From an uncultured Flavobacterium sp. (lineage in GTDB: Bacteria > Bacteroidota > Bacteroidia > Flavobacteriales > Flavobacteriaceae): a stretch of DNA of 6,912 bases. Shown here piece after piece: positions 1 to 6,723 of this stretch. Each line of letters starts with the position of its first letter. Positions within the stretch are counted from its first letter, which is position 1. The DNA lies in NCBI GenBank assembly GCA_946886675.1, contig CAMPIZ010000089.1:1-6912 (forward strand), in the 5' to 3' direction. Under the pieces are notes generated by a model. It saw only the letters and a list, made by a program, of their open reading frames with translations, searched no databases and was not told the origin of the DNA. The position numbers and the translations under genes were made by a program.

Positions 1-279
1 TTTATAGCTTATGTTTGGGTGTTTCTTCATAATACATCGCAAACTAAATTTGTTCTTGAAAGAATAAACGAAATCCCATTTGTAACCGTAGCGCATGTTA
101 CTACTGGTAAATTTAATATCTTTTGTAAAATAAGGGCACGTGATACAAAGCATGCTAAAGAAGTTATTTTTATGATAGATGATATTGAAGGTGTTTACAG
201 AACAGAAACTATGATATCTCTTGAAGAGAGCATAAACGATAAAAAACGCTTGATGCATACTATCTTTAAAGATATGTAA
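1..279 (+). CDS. Lrp/AsnC family transcriptional regulator, C-terminal part (cut by window edge)
   Basis: The frame is open from base 1 and ends at TAA 277-279, giving 92 visible residues. The N-terminal helix-turn-helix part lies outside the window. The visible part matches the RAM (AsnC C-terminal) domain, which binds amino acids or other small effectors and mediates dimer and octamer assembly. Typical elements are the beta strand IAYVWV, the turn VTTGKFN where the family has V-T-G-x-Y/F-D, the strand FCKIRARD, and the ending IEGVYRTETMISLEE, which closely fits the family's PGV-x-R-T-x-T-x-I-x-L pattern. A GTG at 19 is only an internal Val codon and not a credible start. A strong terminator follows 21 bases later, so this gene ends its own transcription unit. 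The regulated genes cannot be told from the window. The family call is secure and the effector is unknown. Confidence 0.9.
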   Translation, partial: FIAYVWVFLHNTSQTKFVLERINEIPFVTVAHVTTGKFNIFCKIRARDTKHAKEVIFMIDDIEGVYRTETMISLEESINDKKRLMHTIFKDM

Positions 280-300
280 GAATTTTTATAAAAAGTTTAT

Positions 301-332
301 AACCCTCAGGATACGCTCCTGAGGGTTTTTTT
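301..332 (+). terminator. Rho-independent terminator after the Lrp/AsnC gene, within the ppc leader
   Basis: A perfect 11-bp stem (301-311 pairing with 317-327, core CCCTCAGGA) encloses the 5-base loop TACGC and is followed by a T run to 332. The left flank is only partly A-rich, so it should work mainly on plus-strand transcripts. It lies 21 bases after the Lrp/AsnC stop and 24 bases before the ppc start. It therefore separates the two genes or acts as an attenuator-like hairpin in the ppc leader. Confidence 0.9.
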
Positions 333-356
333 ATTAAATTCATACAAAAATAAGTT

Positions 357-2936
357 ATGTACCCAGCTACCCGCATAGAACGTTTTAAAGAAAATGTTGA
401 GCTTAAATACCAGCTTTTCAACAGTATTTTCATGACGCTGCCTTTTCATGCCATAGACAATACAGGTGTATTGCTGCCTCTTTTTGCAGAAACTTGTGAC
501 GAAGGCTATGTTAATAATAAAAACCCTAAAGAAATTTTTGATGCTTTTATAGAAAAGTATCAGCAGGATAGTACTGAGCAGGAAAAAATAGACCTTATGT
601 TCCGCTTTATACAATATGTTGAGCGCCAGGTAGTGCTTTTTGATGCTATAGAAGATGCCGCCTTTCTCATGTTGCATAATATTGAAGGGACAGGATCATT
701 AAGGGAAATAAAGGAAAAAGCAGAAAGCCAGGGACTTGCTGAAGAACTAAGAACTTTTCTAGAAAAATTTCAGATACGTACTGTACTTACTGCCCACCCA
801 ACCCAATTTTATCCGGGATCTGTCCTGGGCATAATTACAGATTTAACCGAAGCAATTAAGAAGAATAATCTTTCTGAAATTAAAACATTACTGGCACAGC
901 TTGGTAAAACACCGTTTATTAAAAAAGAAAAGCCAACACCATTTGATGAAGCCGTAAGCCTTATATGGTACCTTGAAAATGTTTTCTATAAAACAGCAGG
1001 AGAAATGTCTTTTTACATACAGGATACTATATATAAGGGAGAAACGTTAAAACATCCTGTTATGTCTTTTGGATTCTGGCCAGGGGGAGACAGGGATGGT
1101 AATCCGTTTGTAACAACAGAAATTACACTTAATGTAGCTCAAAGGCTGCGTACAGCAATACTTAAATGCTATTATAATGACATAAGGAAACTAAGAAGAA
1201 AACTAACATTTACAGGGGTTGAGTCTGTTGTTATAGAAATTGAAAAAAAGCTTTACCGTTCAGTTTTTTATTCTGAAGGCGAGATTTATATTACACTCGA
1301 TGAATTAAAGGATAAGCTTAATGGTATTCGAACCCTGATTGTAGAGCAGCATCAGTCATTATATATTGATGAAATTGACAAACTGATTAATAAAATAAAT
1401 TTATTTGGTTTTCATTTTGCAACCCTTGATATAAGGCAAAACAGCAGGATACAGGATAAAGTTATTATGGATGTTTTAGGTAAAATAGGAGGGGATAATA
1501 AGGATATTGACCCCGATGCTTATCCTTCACTTGATGAAAAAACTAAGCTGGAATTGCTTGAAAATGTAAGGGGAAAAATCAATCCTGAATATTTTGAAGA
1601 AAATACCCGACTAACACTGGAATCTATGCTTGCAATGAAAACAATACAGCATAATAATGGTGAGCAGGGTTCTAACAGATATATTATAAGTAATAATGAA
1701 AATGCACATAATGTTCTGGAAGTACTTACATTATTTGAATTGCTTGGCTGGAAGAATCCTTCTGTAGATATAGTACCGCTTTTTGAAACTGTTGAAGACC
1801 TTAAAGAAGCTGGCGAGGCAATGAAAAAGCTGTATGAAAATAAAAGATATGCTGCACATTTAAAAAGTCGCGGTAACAGGCAAACAATTATGCTTGGCTT
1901 TAGTGACGGAACAAAAGACGGAGGTTACCTAATGGCAAACTGGAGTATTTATACTGCCAAAGAAAATCTAACAGCAATAGCCCGTGAGTATGGCATAAAG
2001 GTAATATTCTTTGATGGACGGGGCGGTCCTCCTGCCAGAGGTGGAGGAAAAACACATAAGTTTTATGCTTCTATGGGGCCATCTATAGAAAATAATGAAA
2101 TACAGATAACAATACAGGGACAGACCATTAGTTCTAATTTTGGTACGTTGGATTCCTGCAGGTATAATCTGGAAAATCTTTTGAGCGCAGGGATAACTAA
2201 TGGTGTATTTAATAAAGACAAAAAGCAGCTTACAAAGCCACAGCGTGAATTATTTGACGAACTGGCAAAGCTAAGCTTTGAAAGATATACCGATTTTAAA
2301 AAGCATCCAAAGTTTTTGCCATACCTGGATAAAATGAGTACACTTAATTATTATTCAAAAACAAATATCGGCAGCAGGCCTTCAAAACGCAGCAAGTCGG
2401 CTGAGCTTGACTTTAATGATTTGCGGGCCATACCATTTGTAGGCTCCTGGAGCCAGTTAAAACAAAACGTTCCGGGATTTTATGGTGTTGGTTATGCCTT
2501 AGGCAAAATGGAAAGCTCTGGCAGATGGGAAGAAGTAAAAGACCTGTATGAACAATCATTATTTTTCAGGACACTTATAGAAAACAGTATGATGTCCTTA
2601 TCAAAATCTTTCTTCCCCTTAACCGCCTACATGAAAGACGATAAGGAGTTTGGTGAATTCTGGACAATTATATATGATGAATTTAAAGAAACGTACAGGT
2701 TGCTCCTAAAAATTTCAGGCTATAAAGAATTAATGGAAAACTACCCTGATGGAAAAGCATCTATAAAAATAAGAGAACATATTGTTTTACCTTTGCTAAC
2801 TATACAGCAATATGCACTGCAAAAAATCAGGCAGATAAAAAATGGGGAAGAAGGAGAGGAGTTGCTGGAAGTTTATGAAAAAATAGTAACACGTTCCCTT
2901 TTTGGGAACATTAATGCAAGTAGAAATTCTGCTTAA
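357..2936 (+). CDS. ppc: Phosphoenolpyruvate carboxylase
   Basis: The product (859 aa) carboxylates phosphoenolpyruvate with bicarbonate to oxaloacetate and phosphate, an anaplerotic cytosolic reaction feeding the TCA cycle. Length is close to the roughly 880 aa of the E. coli enzyme and the protein appears intact. Visible signatures are TAHPTQF with catalytic His147 (E. coli His138), GDRDGNP at 244-250, DIRQNS with Arg360 (Arg396), GFSDGTKDGG with Lys520 (Lys546), GRGGPPARGGG with Arg555 and Arg561 (Arg581, Arg587), QGQTISSNFG, and RAIPFVGSW. By eye the aspartate-inhibition ligands appear conserved: Lys750, Arg561, Arg806 and Asn857 in the RNSA C-terminus, equivalent to E. coli Lys773, Arg587, Arg832 and Asn881. 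Feedback inhibition by aspartate is therefore plausible. One difference is Asp553 where E. coli has His579. The ATG at 357 has an A-rich upstream region typical of Bacteroidetes. The DinB-like gene follows after 7 bases, probably in the same transcript. Confidence 0.97.
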   Translation: MYPATRIERFKENVELKYQLFNSIFMTLPFHAIDNTGVLLPLFAETCDEGYVNNKNPKEIFDAFIEKYQQDSTEQEKIDLMFRFIQYVERQVVLFDAIEDAAFLMLHNIEGTGSLREIKEKAESQGLAEELRTFLEKFQIRTVLTAHPTQFYPGSVLGIITDLTEAIKKNNLSEIKTLLAQLGKTPFIKKEKPTPFDEAVSLIWYLENVFYKTAGEMSFYIQDTIYKGETLKHPVMSFGFWPGGDRDGNPFVTTEITLNVAQRLRTAILKCYYNDIRKLRRKLTFTGVESVVIEIEKKLYRSVFYSEGEIYITLDELKDKLNGIRTLIVEQHQSLYIDEIDKLINKINLFGFHFATLDIRQNSRIQDKVIMDVLGKIGGDNKDIDPDAYPSLDEKTKLELLENVRGKINPEYFEENTRLTLESMLAMKTIQHNNGEQGSNRYIISNNENAHNVLEVLTLFELLGWKNPSVDIVPLFETVEDLKEAGEAMKKLYENKRYAAHLKSRGNRQTIMLGFSDGTKDGGYLMANWSIYTAKENLTAIAREYGIKVIFFDGRGGPPARGGGKTHKFYASMGPSIENNEIQITIQGQTISSNFGTLDSCRYNLENLLSAGITNGVFNKDKKQLTKPQRELFDELAKLSFERYTDFKKHPKFLPYLDKMSTLNYYSKTNIGSRPSKRSKSAELDFNDLRAIPFVGSWSQLKQNVPGFYGVGYALGKMESSGRWEEVKDLYEQSLFFRTLIENSMMSLSKSFFPLTAYMKDDKEFGEFWTIIYDEFKETYRLLLKISGYKELMENYPDGKASIKIREHIVLPLLTIQQYALQKIRQIKNGEEGEELLEVYEKIVTRSLFGNINASRNSA

Positions 2937-2943
2937 AAATAAT

Positions 2944-3462
2944 ATGAGAGTAAGCCAATTGCAAAAGGGAGAGTATGCGCCTTATCATGGTAGTTATCTT
3001 CCTAACATAGATGATACATATACCTTAACAGAACTTCTTGAAGTAAGTGTACATGAGTTTATACATTTTGTTCAGGATATACCTATGGATAAACACGGAT
3101 ATCGATATGCAGAAGGTAAATGGACAATTAAAGAAATAATACAGCATCTTATAGACAGCGAGAGGGTTTTTGCTTACCGCGCAATGAGGATTGCAAGAAA
3201 TGATACAACACCATTACCCGGTTTTGATGAAAACGCTTATGTTGCAGCTACTGATGCTGAAGCCAGGAACCTTAAAGATATGCTTACAGAAATGGCAATG
3301 GTAAGGCAGTCTTCCATTATGTTGTTTAAATCTTTTACGAGAGAAGATATGGTAAAAAAGGGAACAGCATCCGGGTTTGAAGTTTCCGTAAGGGCATTAG
3401 GTTTCTTAATCAGCGCTCATCAAAACCATCATATTAAAATATTTAAAGAGAGGTATATGTAA
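2944..3462 (+). CDS. DinB-like putative metal-dependent protein
   Basis: The product (172 aa) fits the DinB/YfiT-like four-helix-bundle superfamily, whose members usually bind a divalent metal through three histidines. Some act as thiol (bacillithiol or mycothiol) transferases or hydrolases, but most are uncharacterised. The signature is present: QHLIDSERVFAYRAMRIAR around residues 67-85 with candidate ligand His68, and SAHQNHHIKIF around 157-167 with candidate ligands His159 and His163. WTIKEIIQHLID matches the W-(S/T)-x-x-(E/Q)-x-x-x-H-(L/I)-x-D entry of these proteins. The frame also reads back into ppc to a TTG at 2902 and an ATG at 2914. I chose ATG 2944 because it follows the ppc stop by 7 bases, sits in an A/T-rich leader, and starts the protein where the homologous fold begins. 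No signal peptide or membrane segment is seen, so it is cytosolic. The substrate cannot be inferred, and the link to ppc is only co-transcription. Confidence 0.85.
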   Translation: MRVSQLQKGEYAPYHGSYLPNIDDTYTLTELLEVSVHEFIHFVQDIPMDKHGYRYAEGKWTIKEIIQHLIDSERVFAYRAMRIARNDTTPLPGFDENAYVAATDAEARNLKDMLTEMAMVRQSSIMLFKSFTREDMVKKGTASGFEVSVRALGFLISAHQNHHIKIFKERYM

Positions 3463-3465
3463 ATA

Positions 3466-3489
3466 AAAAAAGCCCTTTTGGGCTTTTTT
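3466..3489. terminator. Bidirectional terminator between convergent genes
   Basis: A perfect 10-bp stem, 3466-3475 (AAAAAAGCCC) pairing with 3480-3489 (GGGCTTTTTT), encloses the loop TTTT. The flanking A and T runs give a U tract in both directions. It ends the ppc/DinB-like transcript on plus and the lipoprotein gene on minus. The lipoprotein's stop codon (3488-3490) lies inside the T arm. Confidence 0.9.
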
Positions 3490-3985
3490 ATTTACAATCA
3501 ACTTTAGATAATGTTTGTGTAGAGGCGGCCTCTTTATTTTTGTACCTCCATATTCCGTCTTCACCCTGTACCATTTCGCCATATATTATAGAAACCTGGT
3601 CTTCACCCATTGTAAATACAAGCTCTTCTTTGTACTTCATGCCTTCGGCCTCATAATCGGCAATTGCATTTCCGGTCTTACCAGATATAGTCCCTTTAAA
3701 AGTACTTATTTTTTTATCCTTTTCATACGGGAGCCAATTGAAGATGCCCGATATACTGTCTCCGTTTCTCTCTAATTCAAAAACAATACTATCGCGTATT
3801 GTCTTATTTTTATTGTAATCAGCCTTACCTTCAGTAACCTGTAAAAAACAAAGTTTTTCATAAGGGCTACTTTCAGGCACTGTTTCAGTAGTTTCCTGTG
3901 GTATTACTGTTTCTTTTTCCTCTTGCTGCTCTTTACATGCTGTAAGTGCTAAAATAGCTATTAGTGTGACTGCTGCTCGTTTCAT
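3488..3985 (-). CDS. Small secreted lipoprotein, function unknown
   Basis: The product (165 aa) begins with a clear lipoprotein signal peptide: basic Lys2-Arg3, a hydrophobic core AAVTLIAILAL, and lipobox LTAC with the lipidated Cys17. I start it at ATG 3985. An upstream in-frame ATG at 4015 would add ten residues (MIYFYKKPNF) before a perfect signal peptide and is less likely. After Cys17 comes a low-complexity Glu/Gln/Thr linker (about 18-40), then a beta-rich domain of roughly 120 residues with repeated short strands and turns (SISGIFNWLPYEKDKK, TFKGTISGKTGNAI, YEAEGMKYKEELVF). Cys46 and Cys164 lie near the two ends of this domain and could form a disulfide. The acidic stretch just after Cys17 (KEQQEEKE) resembles the charged post-Cys signals that send Bacteroidetes lipoproteins to the cell surface, which is an inference. 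A terminator separates it from the upstream polyamine genes, so it probably has its own promoter. I do not recognise a named family. Confidence 0.85.
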   Translation of the reverse strand: MKRAAVTLIAILALTACKEQQEEKETVIPQETTETVPESSPYEKLCFLQVTEGKADYNKNKTIRDSIVFELERNGDSISGIFNWLPYEKDKKISTFKGTISGKTGNAIADYEAEGMKYKEELVFTMGEDQVSIIYGEMVQGEDGIWRYKNKEAASTQTLSKVDCK

Positions 3986-4020
3986 AAAATTAGGTTTTTT
4001 ATAAAAATAGATCATTAAGC

Positions 4021-4050
4021 AAAAAAAAAGAACTCCGTTAAGAGTTCTTT
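4021..4050 (-). terminator. Rho-independent terminator ending the arginine decarboxylase operon
   Basis: On the minus strand a perfect 9-bp stem (4050-4042 AAAGAACTC with 4035-4027 GAGTTCTTT) encloses a 6-base loop and runs into an uninterrupted T run down to 4021. It starts 28 bases after the stop of the acidic-tail gene. It should separate that gene from the lipoprotein gene whose ATG is at 3985. Confidence 0.88.
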
Positions 4051-4078
4051 AATATTTTTTGTTGCAATTACCTAATGA

Positions 4079-4402
4079 TTATTCTTCCTCCTCTTCTTCT
4101 TCTTCTTCACTGTCGTCGCTTTCATCAGCAATTTCAAGATCTTTTAAAGCATCAAGATCATCACCTCCTTCAGTATCCATGTCGTCGTCTTCAAAGTTTT
4201 CAATCCTGTCTGCAAGTTTAGTACTTACTTTTACAAGATAAATAGTGTCTTCTGTACGAACTTCTACAGCCTCAATGGTTTCGTTTTTTGCATTCTTAAA
4301 ACGGATGATGTCAGAATCATCATATCCGTCGGGAAATTTTTCCACAAGAAGGGTTAAAATTTCATTAGTTAATTTGGCGTAATCAACAATAACTCTTTTC
4401 AT
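4079..4402 (-). CDS. Small protein with extremely acidic C-terminal tail, function unknown
   Basis: The product has 107 aa. Residues 1-65 look like a compact mixed alpha/beta domain with normal composition (MKRVIVDYAKLTNEIL, KFPDGYDDSDIIRFKN, AVEVRTEDTIYLVKVS). Residues 71-107 hold 24 Asp/Glu of 37 and end in nine consecutive Glu before TAA. I recall similar proteins in flavobacteria, sometimes labelled DNA primase. Nothing here supports primase activity: the protein is far too short and has no zinc-finger or TOPRIM motif. There is no signal peptide or membrane segment, so it is probably cytosolic. The ATG at 4402 follows the stop of the DHS-like gene by 9 bases, so the two are almost surely co-transcribed, and a terminator follows. 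The polyanionic tail could bind basic partners such as polyamines, nucleic-acid-binding proteins or ribosomal proteins, which is speculation. The coding frame is convincing from operon spacing, a clean domain, and a serine-rich artefact on the opposite strand. Confidence 0.85.
   Translation of the reverse strand: MKRVIVDYAKLTNEILTLLVEKFPDGYDDSDIIRFKNAKNETIEAVEVRTEDTIYLVKVSTKLADRIENFEDDDMDTEGGDDLDALKDLEIADESDDSEEEEEEEEE
4082..4108 (-). repeat. GAA/GAG trinucleotide tract coding for nine Glu
   Basis: Nine consecutive Glu codons (five GAA, two GAG, two GAA on the minus strand) form a near-perfect trinucleotide tract directly before the stop of the acidic-tail gene. Such tracts can change length by replication slippage. 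Here a change in steps of three would only alter the number of terminal Glu residues. Confidence 0.75.
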
Positions 4403-4411
4403 AAAATGATA

Positions 4412-5383
4412 TTATAAATCTAACAGGTAAGCAAAAATTAGTGGGGCAACAATTGTTGCATCCGATTCTATAATAAATTTAGGTGTGTTGATATCCAGTT
4501 TACCCCAGGTAATCTTTTCATTAGGCACTGCTCCTGAGTATGACCCATAACTTGTTGTAGAGTCCGATATTTGACAGAAGTAACTCCAGAACGGTACATC
4601 ATGCATTTCCATATCCTGATAAAGCATTGGTACAACGCAGATAGGGAAATCTCCTGCTATACCACCACCTATCTGGAAAAATCCTACTCCGTTTTCACTG
4701 TTTTTTGTATACCAGTCCGCTAAATAAGTCATGTACTCAATACCGGACTTCATGGTAGTAGCTTTTAATTCTCCTTTAATAACATAGGAAGCAAAAATAT
4801 TACCCATTGTGCTGTCTTCCCAGCCCGGTACAACAATAGGGAGGTTTTTTTCTGCTGCTGCATACATCCAGCTATCTTTAAGGTCTATTTCATAGTACTC
4901 TTCAAGAGCTCCGGAAAGTAAAAGTTTGTACATAAACTCATGAGGGAAATACCTTTCACCATTGTCGTCAGCATCTTTCCATATTTTGTATATGTGTTTT
5001 TGCAGCCTTCTAAAGGCTTCATGCTCAGGTATACAAGTATCTGTAACACGATTAAGGCCTCTTTCAAGCAAATCCCATTCCTGCTGTGGGGTAAGGTCCC
5101 TGTAATTAGGTACTCTTTCGTAGTGGGAATGAGCCACAAGATTCATAATATCTTCTTCAAGGTTAGCACCGGTACACGAAATAATTTGTACTTTATCCCT
5201 ACGAATCATCTCCGCGAAAATTTTTCCAAGTTCCGCTGTACTCATAGCACCTGCAAGCGTTACCATCATCTTTGCACCATTTTGCAGCTGCTCTTCATAT
5301 GCTTTAGCCGCATCTACCAAGGCTGCTGCGTTAAAATGCAGATAGTGCTTCTGAATAAACTGGCTAATTGGTCCTTTGTTCAT
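4412..5383 (-). CDS. Deoxyhypusine synthase-like NAD-dependent aminoalkyltransferase
   Basis: The product (323 aa) belongs to the deoxyhypusine synthase (DHS) family. True DHS uses NAD to move an aminobutyl group from spermidine to a lysine of eIF5A. Bacteria lack eIF5A, and known bacterial relatives make polyamines such as homospermidine. Visible family features are LAGAMSTAELGKIFAEM (43-59), the NAD-site segment TGANLEED (71-78), PGWEDSTMGN (186-195), the glycine turn IGGG (238-241), and SGAVPNEKITWGK (283-295). The last holds Glu289, Trp293 and the catalytic Lys295, equivalent to human Glu323, Trp327 and Lys329. Three spermidine-contact positions differ by eye: Asn195 for human Asp243, Asp245 for His288 and Cys249 for Asn292. 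ATG 5383 has an A-rich leader. The gene lies 41 bases after arginine decarboxylase and 9 before the acidic-tail gene, so an agmatine- or polyamine-related substrate is likely. Family is secure and the exact reaction is not. Confidence 0.93.
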   Translation of the reverse strand: MNKGPISQFIQKHYLHFNAAALVDAAKAYEEQLQNGAKMMVTLAGAMSTAELGKIFAEMIRRDKVQIISCTGANLEEDIMNLVAHSHYERVPNYRDLTPQQEWDLLERGLNRVTDTCIPEHEAFRRLQKHIYKIWKDADDNGERYFPHEFMYKLLLSGALEEYYEIDLKDSWMYAAAEKNLPIVVPGWEDSTMGNIFASYVIKGELKATTMKSGIEYMTYLADWYTKNSENGVGFFQIGGGIAGDFPICVVPMLYQDMEMHDVPFWSYFCQISDSTTSYGSYSGAVPNEKITWGKLDINTPKFIIESDATIVAPLIFAYLLDL

Positions 5384-5424
5384 TTTGTTATTGTTTATGT
5401 ATTTTTTAAAAGCTCAAAAATAAA

Positions 5425-6723
5425 TTATTTTTTATCGTATCCTAATATTTTCAGCACATCTTCTGCTTCCTGCTGCTCAGAGAATACTTCGGTAGCAACA
5501 ATACCATTCTCGTCACGGTCTATAAGGATATGTTTTGGCTGTGGTATAAGGCAGTGATGCAGCCCTCCATAGCCGCCTATAGTCTCCTGATAAGCCCCTG
5601 TATTAAAGAAACCAATATATAAAGGTTTTTCTTTATTGTATTTTGGCAGGTATATGGCATTCATGTTTTGCTCAGAGTTGTAATAATCATCGCTGTCGCA
5701 TGTAAGCCCCCCAAGCAATACTCTTTCATACTGGTCGTTCCAGCGGTTTATGGCAAGCATAATAAAGCGCTTGTTTATAGCCCATGTATCCGGCAGGGTA
5801 GTAATAAAAGAGGAGTCTATCATATTCCATTTCTCCCTGTCATTCTGTTGTTTTTGATACAGCACCTGATAGATTGCACCTGCACTTTCGCCTACTGTAA
5901 ATGAGCCAAATTCGGTGAATATATTAGGCACATCCACATCAGCCTCTTCACATGCTATTTTTATCTGGTTCACGATTTCATCAATCATGTACTGATAATC
6001 ATATTCAAATGCCAGTGAATTTTTAATAGGGAAACCACCACCTATATTAAGGCTGTCCAGAGAAGGACATTCTTTTTTAAGGCTTACATATACCTTTAAA
6101 CATTTTAAAAGTTCATTCCAATAGTATGAAGTATCCCTTATACCGGTATTAATAAAGAAGTGAAGCATTTTAAGTTCAACATCCTTATTTTCATGAATCT
6201 GTTTTCTGTAAAAAGGCAGTATGTTTTTATAGCCAATGCCAAGGCGTGAGGTGTAAAATTCAAACTTTGGCTCTTCTTCGGCCGCGATGCGTATACCTAT
6301 TTTAAACTTACCTTCAATTTTTTCCTGAAGCAGGTCAAGCTCTTCATAGTTGTCTATAATAGGGATAGTCCTGTTATGACCATTGTTTATAAGCCGGGCA
6401 ATATTATCTACATATTGATCTCTTTTAAAACCATTACAGATAACATAAGTATTCTTATTTATTTTTCCTGACTTTAGCAGCTTCTCTACAATATTAATAT
6501 CAAAAGCAGCCGATGTTTCTATGTGTATGTTGTTTTTAAAAGCCTCATTCATTACATATTCAAAATGAGAGCTTTTTGTACAGTAGCAGTAAAAGTACTT
6601 GCCATCATACTTATTGTTTTCCATAGCATTTCTAAACCACCCTTTTGCCTTACGGATGTTATTTGAAATTTGTGGAAGGTATGTAAACTTTAAAGGCGTG
6701 CCATACTGTTCTACCAACTTCAT
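5425..6723 (-). CDS. speA: Biosynthetic arginine decarboxylase (SpeA type), 5' end interrupted by TAG
   Basis: The enzyme is PLP-dependent and converts arginine to agmatine and CO2, the first step of the arginine route to polyamines. From ATG 6723 the product has 432 aa, the short Bacteroidetes form rather than the roughly 650-aa E. coli form. It is a fold-III (alanine racemase-like barrel plus beta domain) decarboxylase. Visible motifs are CTKSSH with the likely PLP-binding Lys50, CNGFKRDQY (96-104), KFEFYTSRLGIG, MLHFFINTG with His188 likely stacking on PLP, NIGGGFP (227-232) for phosphate binding, TEFGS with Glu271, TCDSDD with catalytic Cys342, and NTGAYQE with Tyr378. The stop is TAA at 5425. 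ATG 6723 is the first usable start after an in-frame TAG, but conserved-looking sequence continues upstream to ATG 6825, so this CDS probably lacks about 34 native N-terminal residues. The catalytic core is complete. It leads the operon with the DHS-like gene. No agmatinase gene is present in the window. Confidence 0.92.
   Translation of the reverse strand: MKLVEQYGTPLKFTYLPQISNNIRKAKGWFRNAMENNKYDGKYFYCYCTKSSHFEYVMNEAFKNNIHIETSAAFDINIVEKLLKSGKINKNTYVICNGFKRDQYVDNIARLINNGHNRTIPIIDNYEELDLLQEKIEGKFKIGIRIAAEEEPKFEFYTSRLGIGYKNILPFYRKQIHENKDVELKMLHFFINTGIRDTSYYWNELLKCLKVYVSLKKECPSLDSLNIGGGFPIKNSLAFEYDYQYMIDEIVNQIKIACEEADVDVPNIFTEFGSFTVGESAGAIYQVLYQKQQNDREKWNMIDSSFITTLPDTWAINKRFIMLAINRWNDQYERVLLGGLTCDSDDYYNSEQNMNAIYLPKYNKEKPLYIGFFNTGAYQETIGGYGGLHHCLIPQPKHILIDRDENGIVATEVFSEQQEAEDVLKILGYDKK

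Noticed and set aside
306..677. A minus-strand reading frame over the ppc terminator and start.
   Set aside because: It is antisense to a secure ppc N-terminus, and its reading would begin in the middle of that gene.
2893..2909. Small inverted repeat GTTCCC-TTTTT-GGGAAC near the ppc 3' end.
   Set aside because: The 6-bp stem lies inside coding sequence and has no T run after it, so it is not a credible terminator.
2902..2943. A longer start (TTG 2902 or ATG 2914) for the DinB-like gene, overlapping ppc.
   Set aside because: The extra residues show no similarity to the fold, and TTG is a weak start. ATG 2944 lies just after the ppc stop in an A/T-rich leader.
3986..4015. An upstream ATG at 4015 for the lipoprotein gene.
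   Set aside because: It would place ten residues, including aromatics and lysines, before a complete standard signal peptide that starts at Met 3985.
4059..4241. A plus-strand serine-rich reading frame opposite the acidic-tail gene.
   Set aside because: Its Ser runs are the antisense reading of Asp/Glu codons. The minus-strand gene has operon spacing and a normal folded domain.
4634..4672. Apparent loss of the DHS catalytic lysine, because GGGIAGDF aligns with human GGGVVKHH.
   Set aside because: The Lys in that human motif is not the catalytic one. The catalytic Lys329 lies in the later SWGK motif, which is kept here as TWGK with Lys295. Only the amine-contact positions differ.
4940..5557. 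A 205-residue plus-strand reading frame across the DHS-like and decarboxylase genes.
   Set aside because: It is antisense to two recognisable enzymes, spans the gap between them, and has Cys/Phe/Ser-rich sequence without any recognisable domain.
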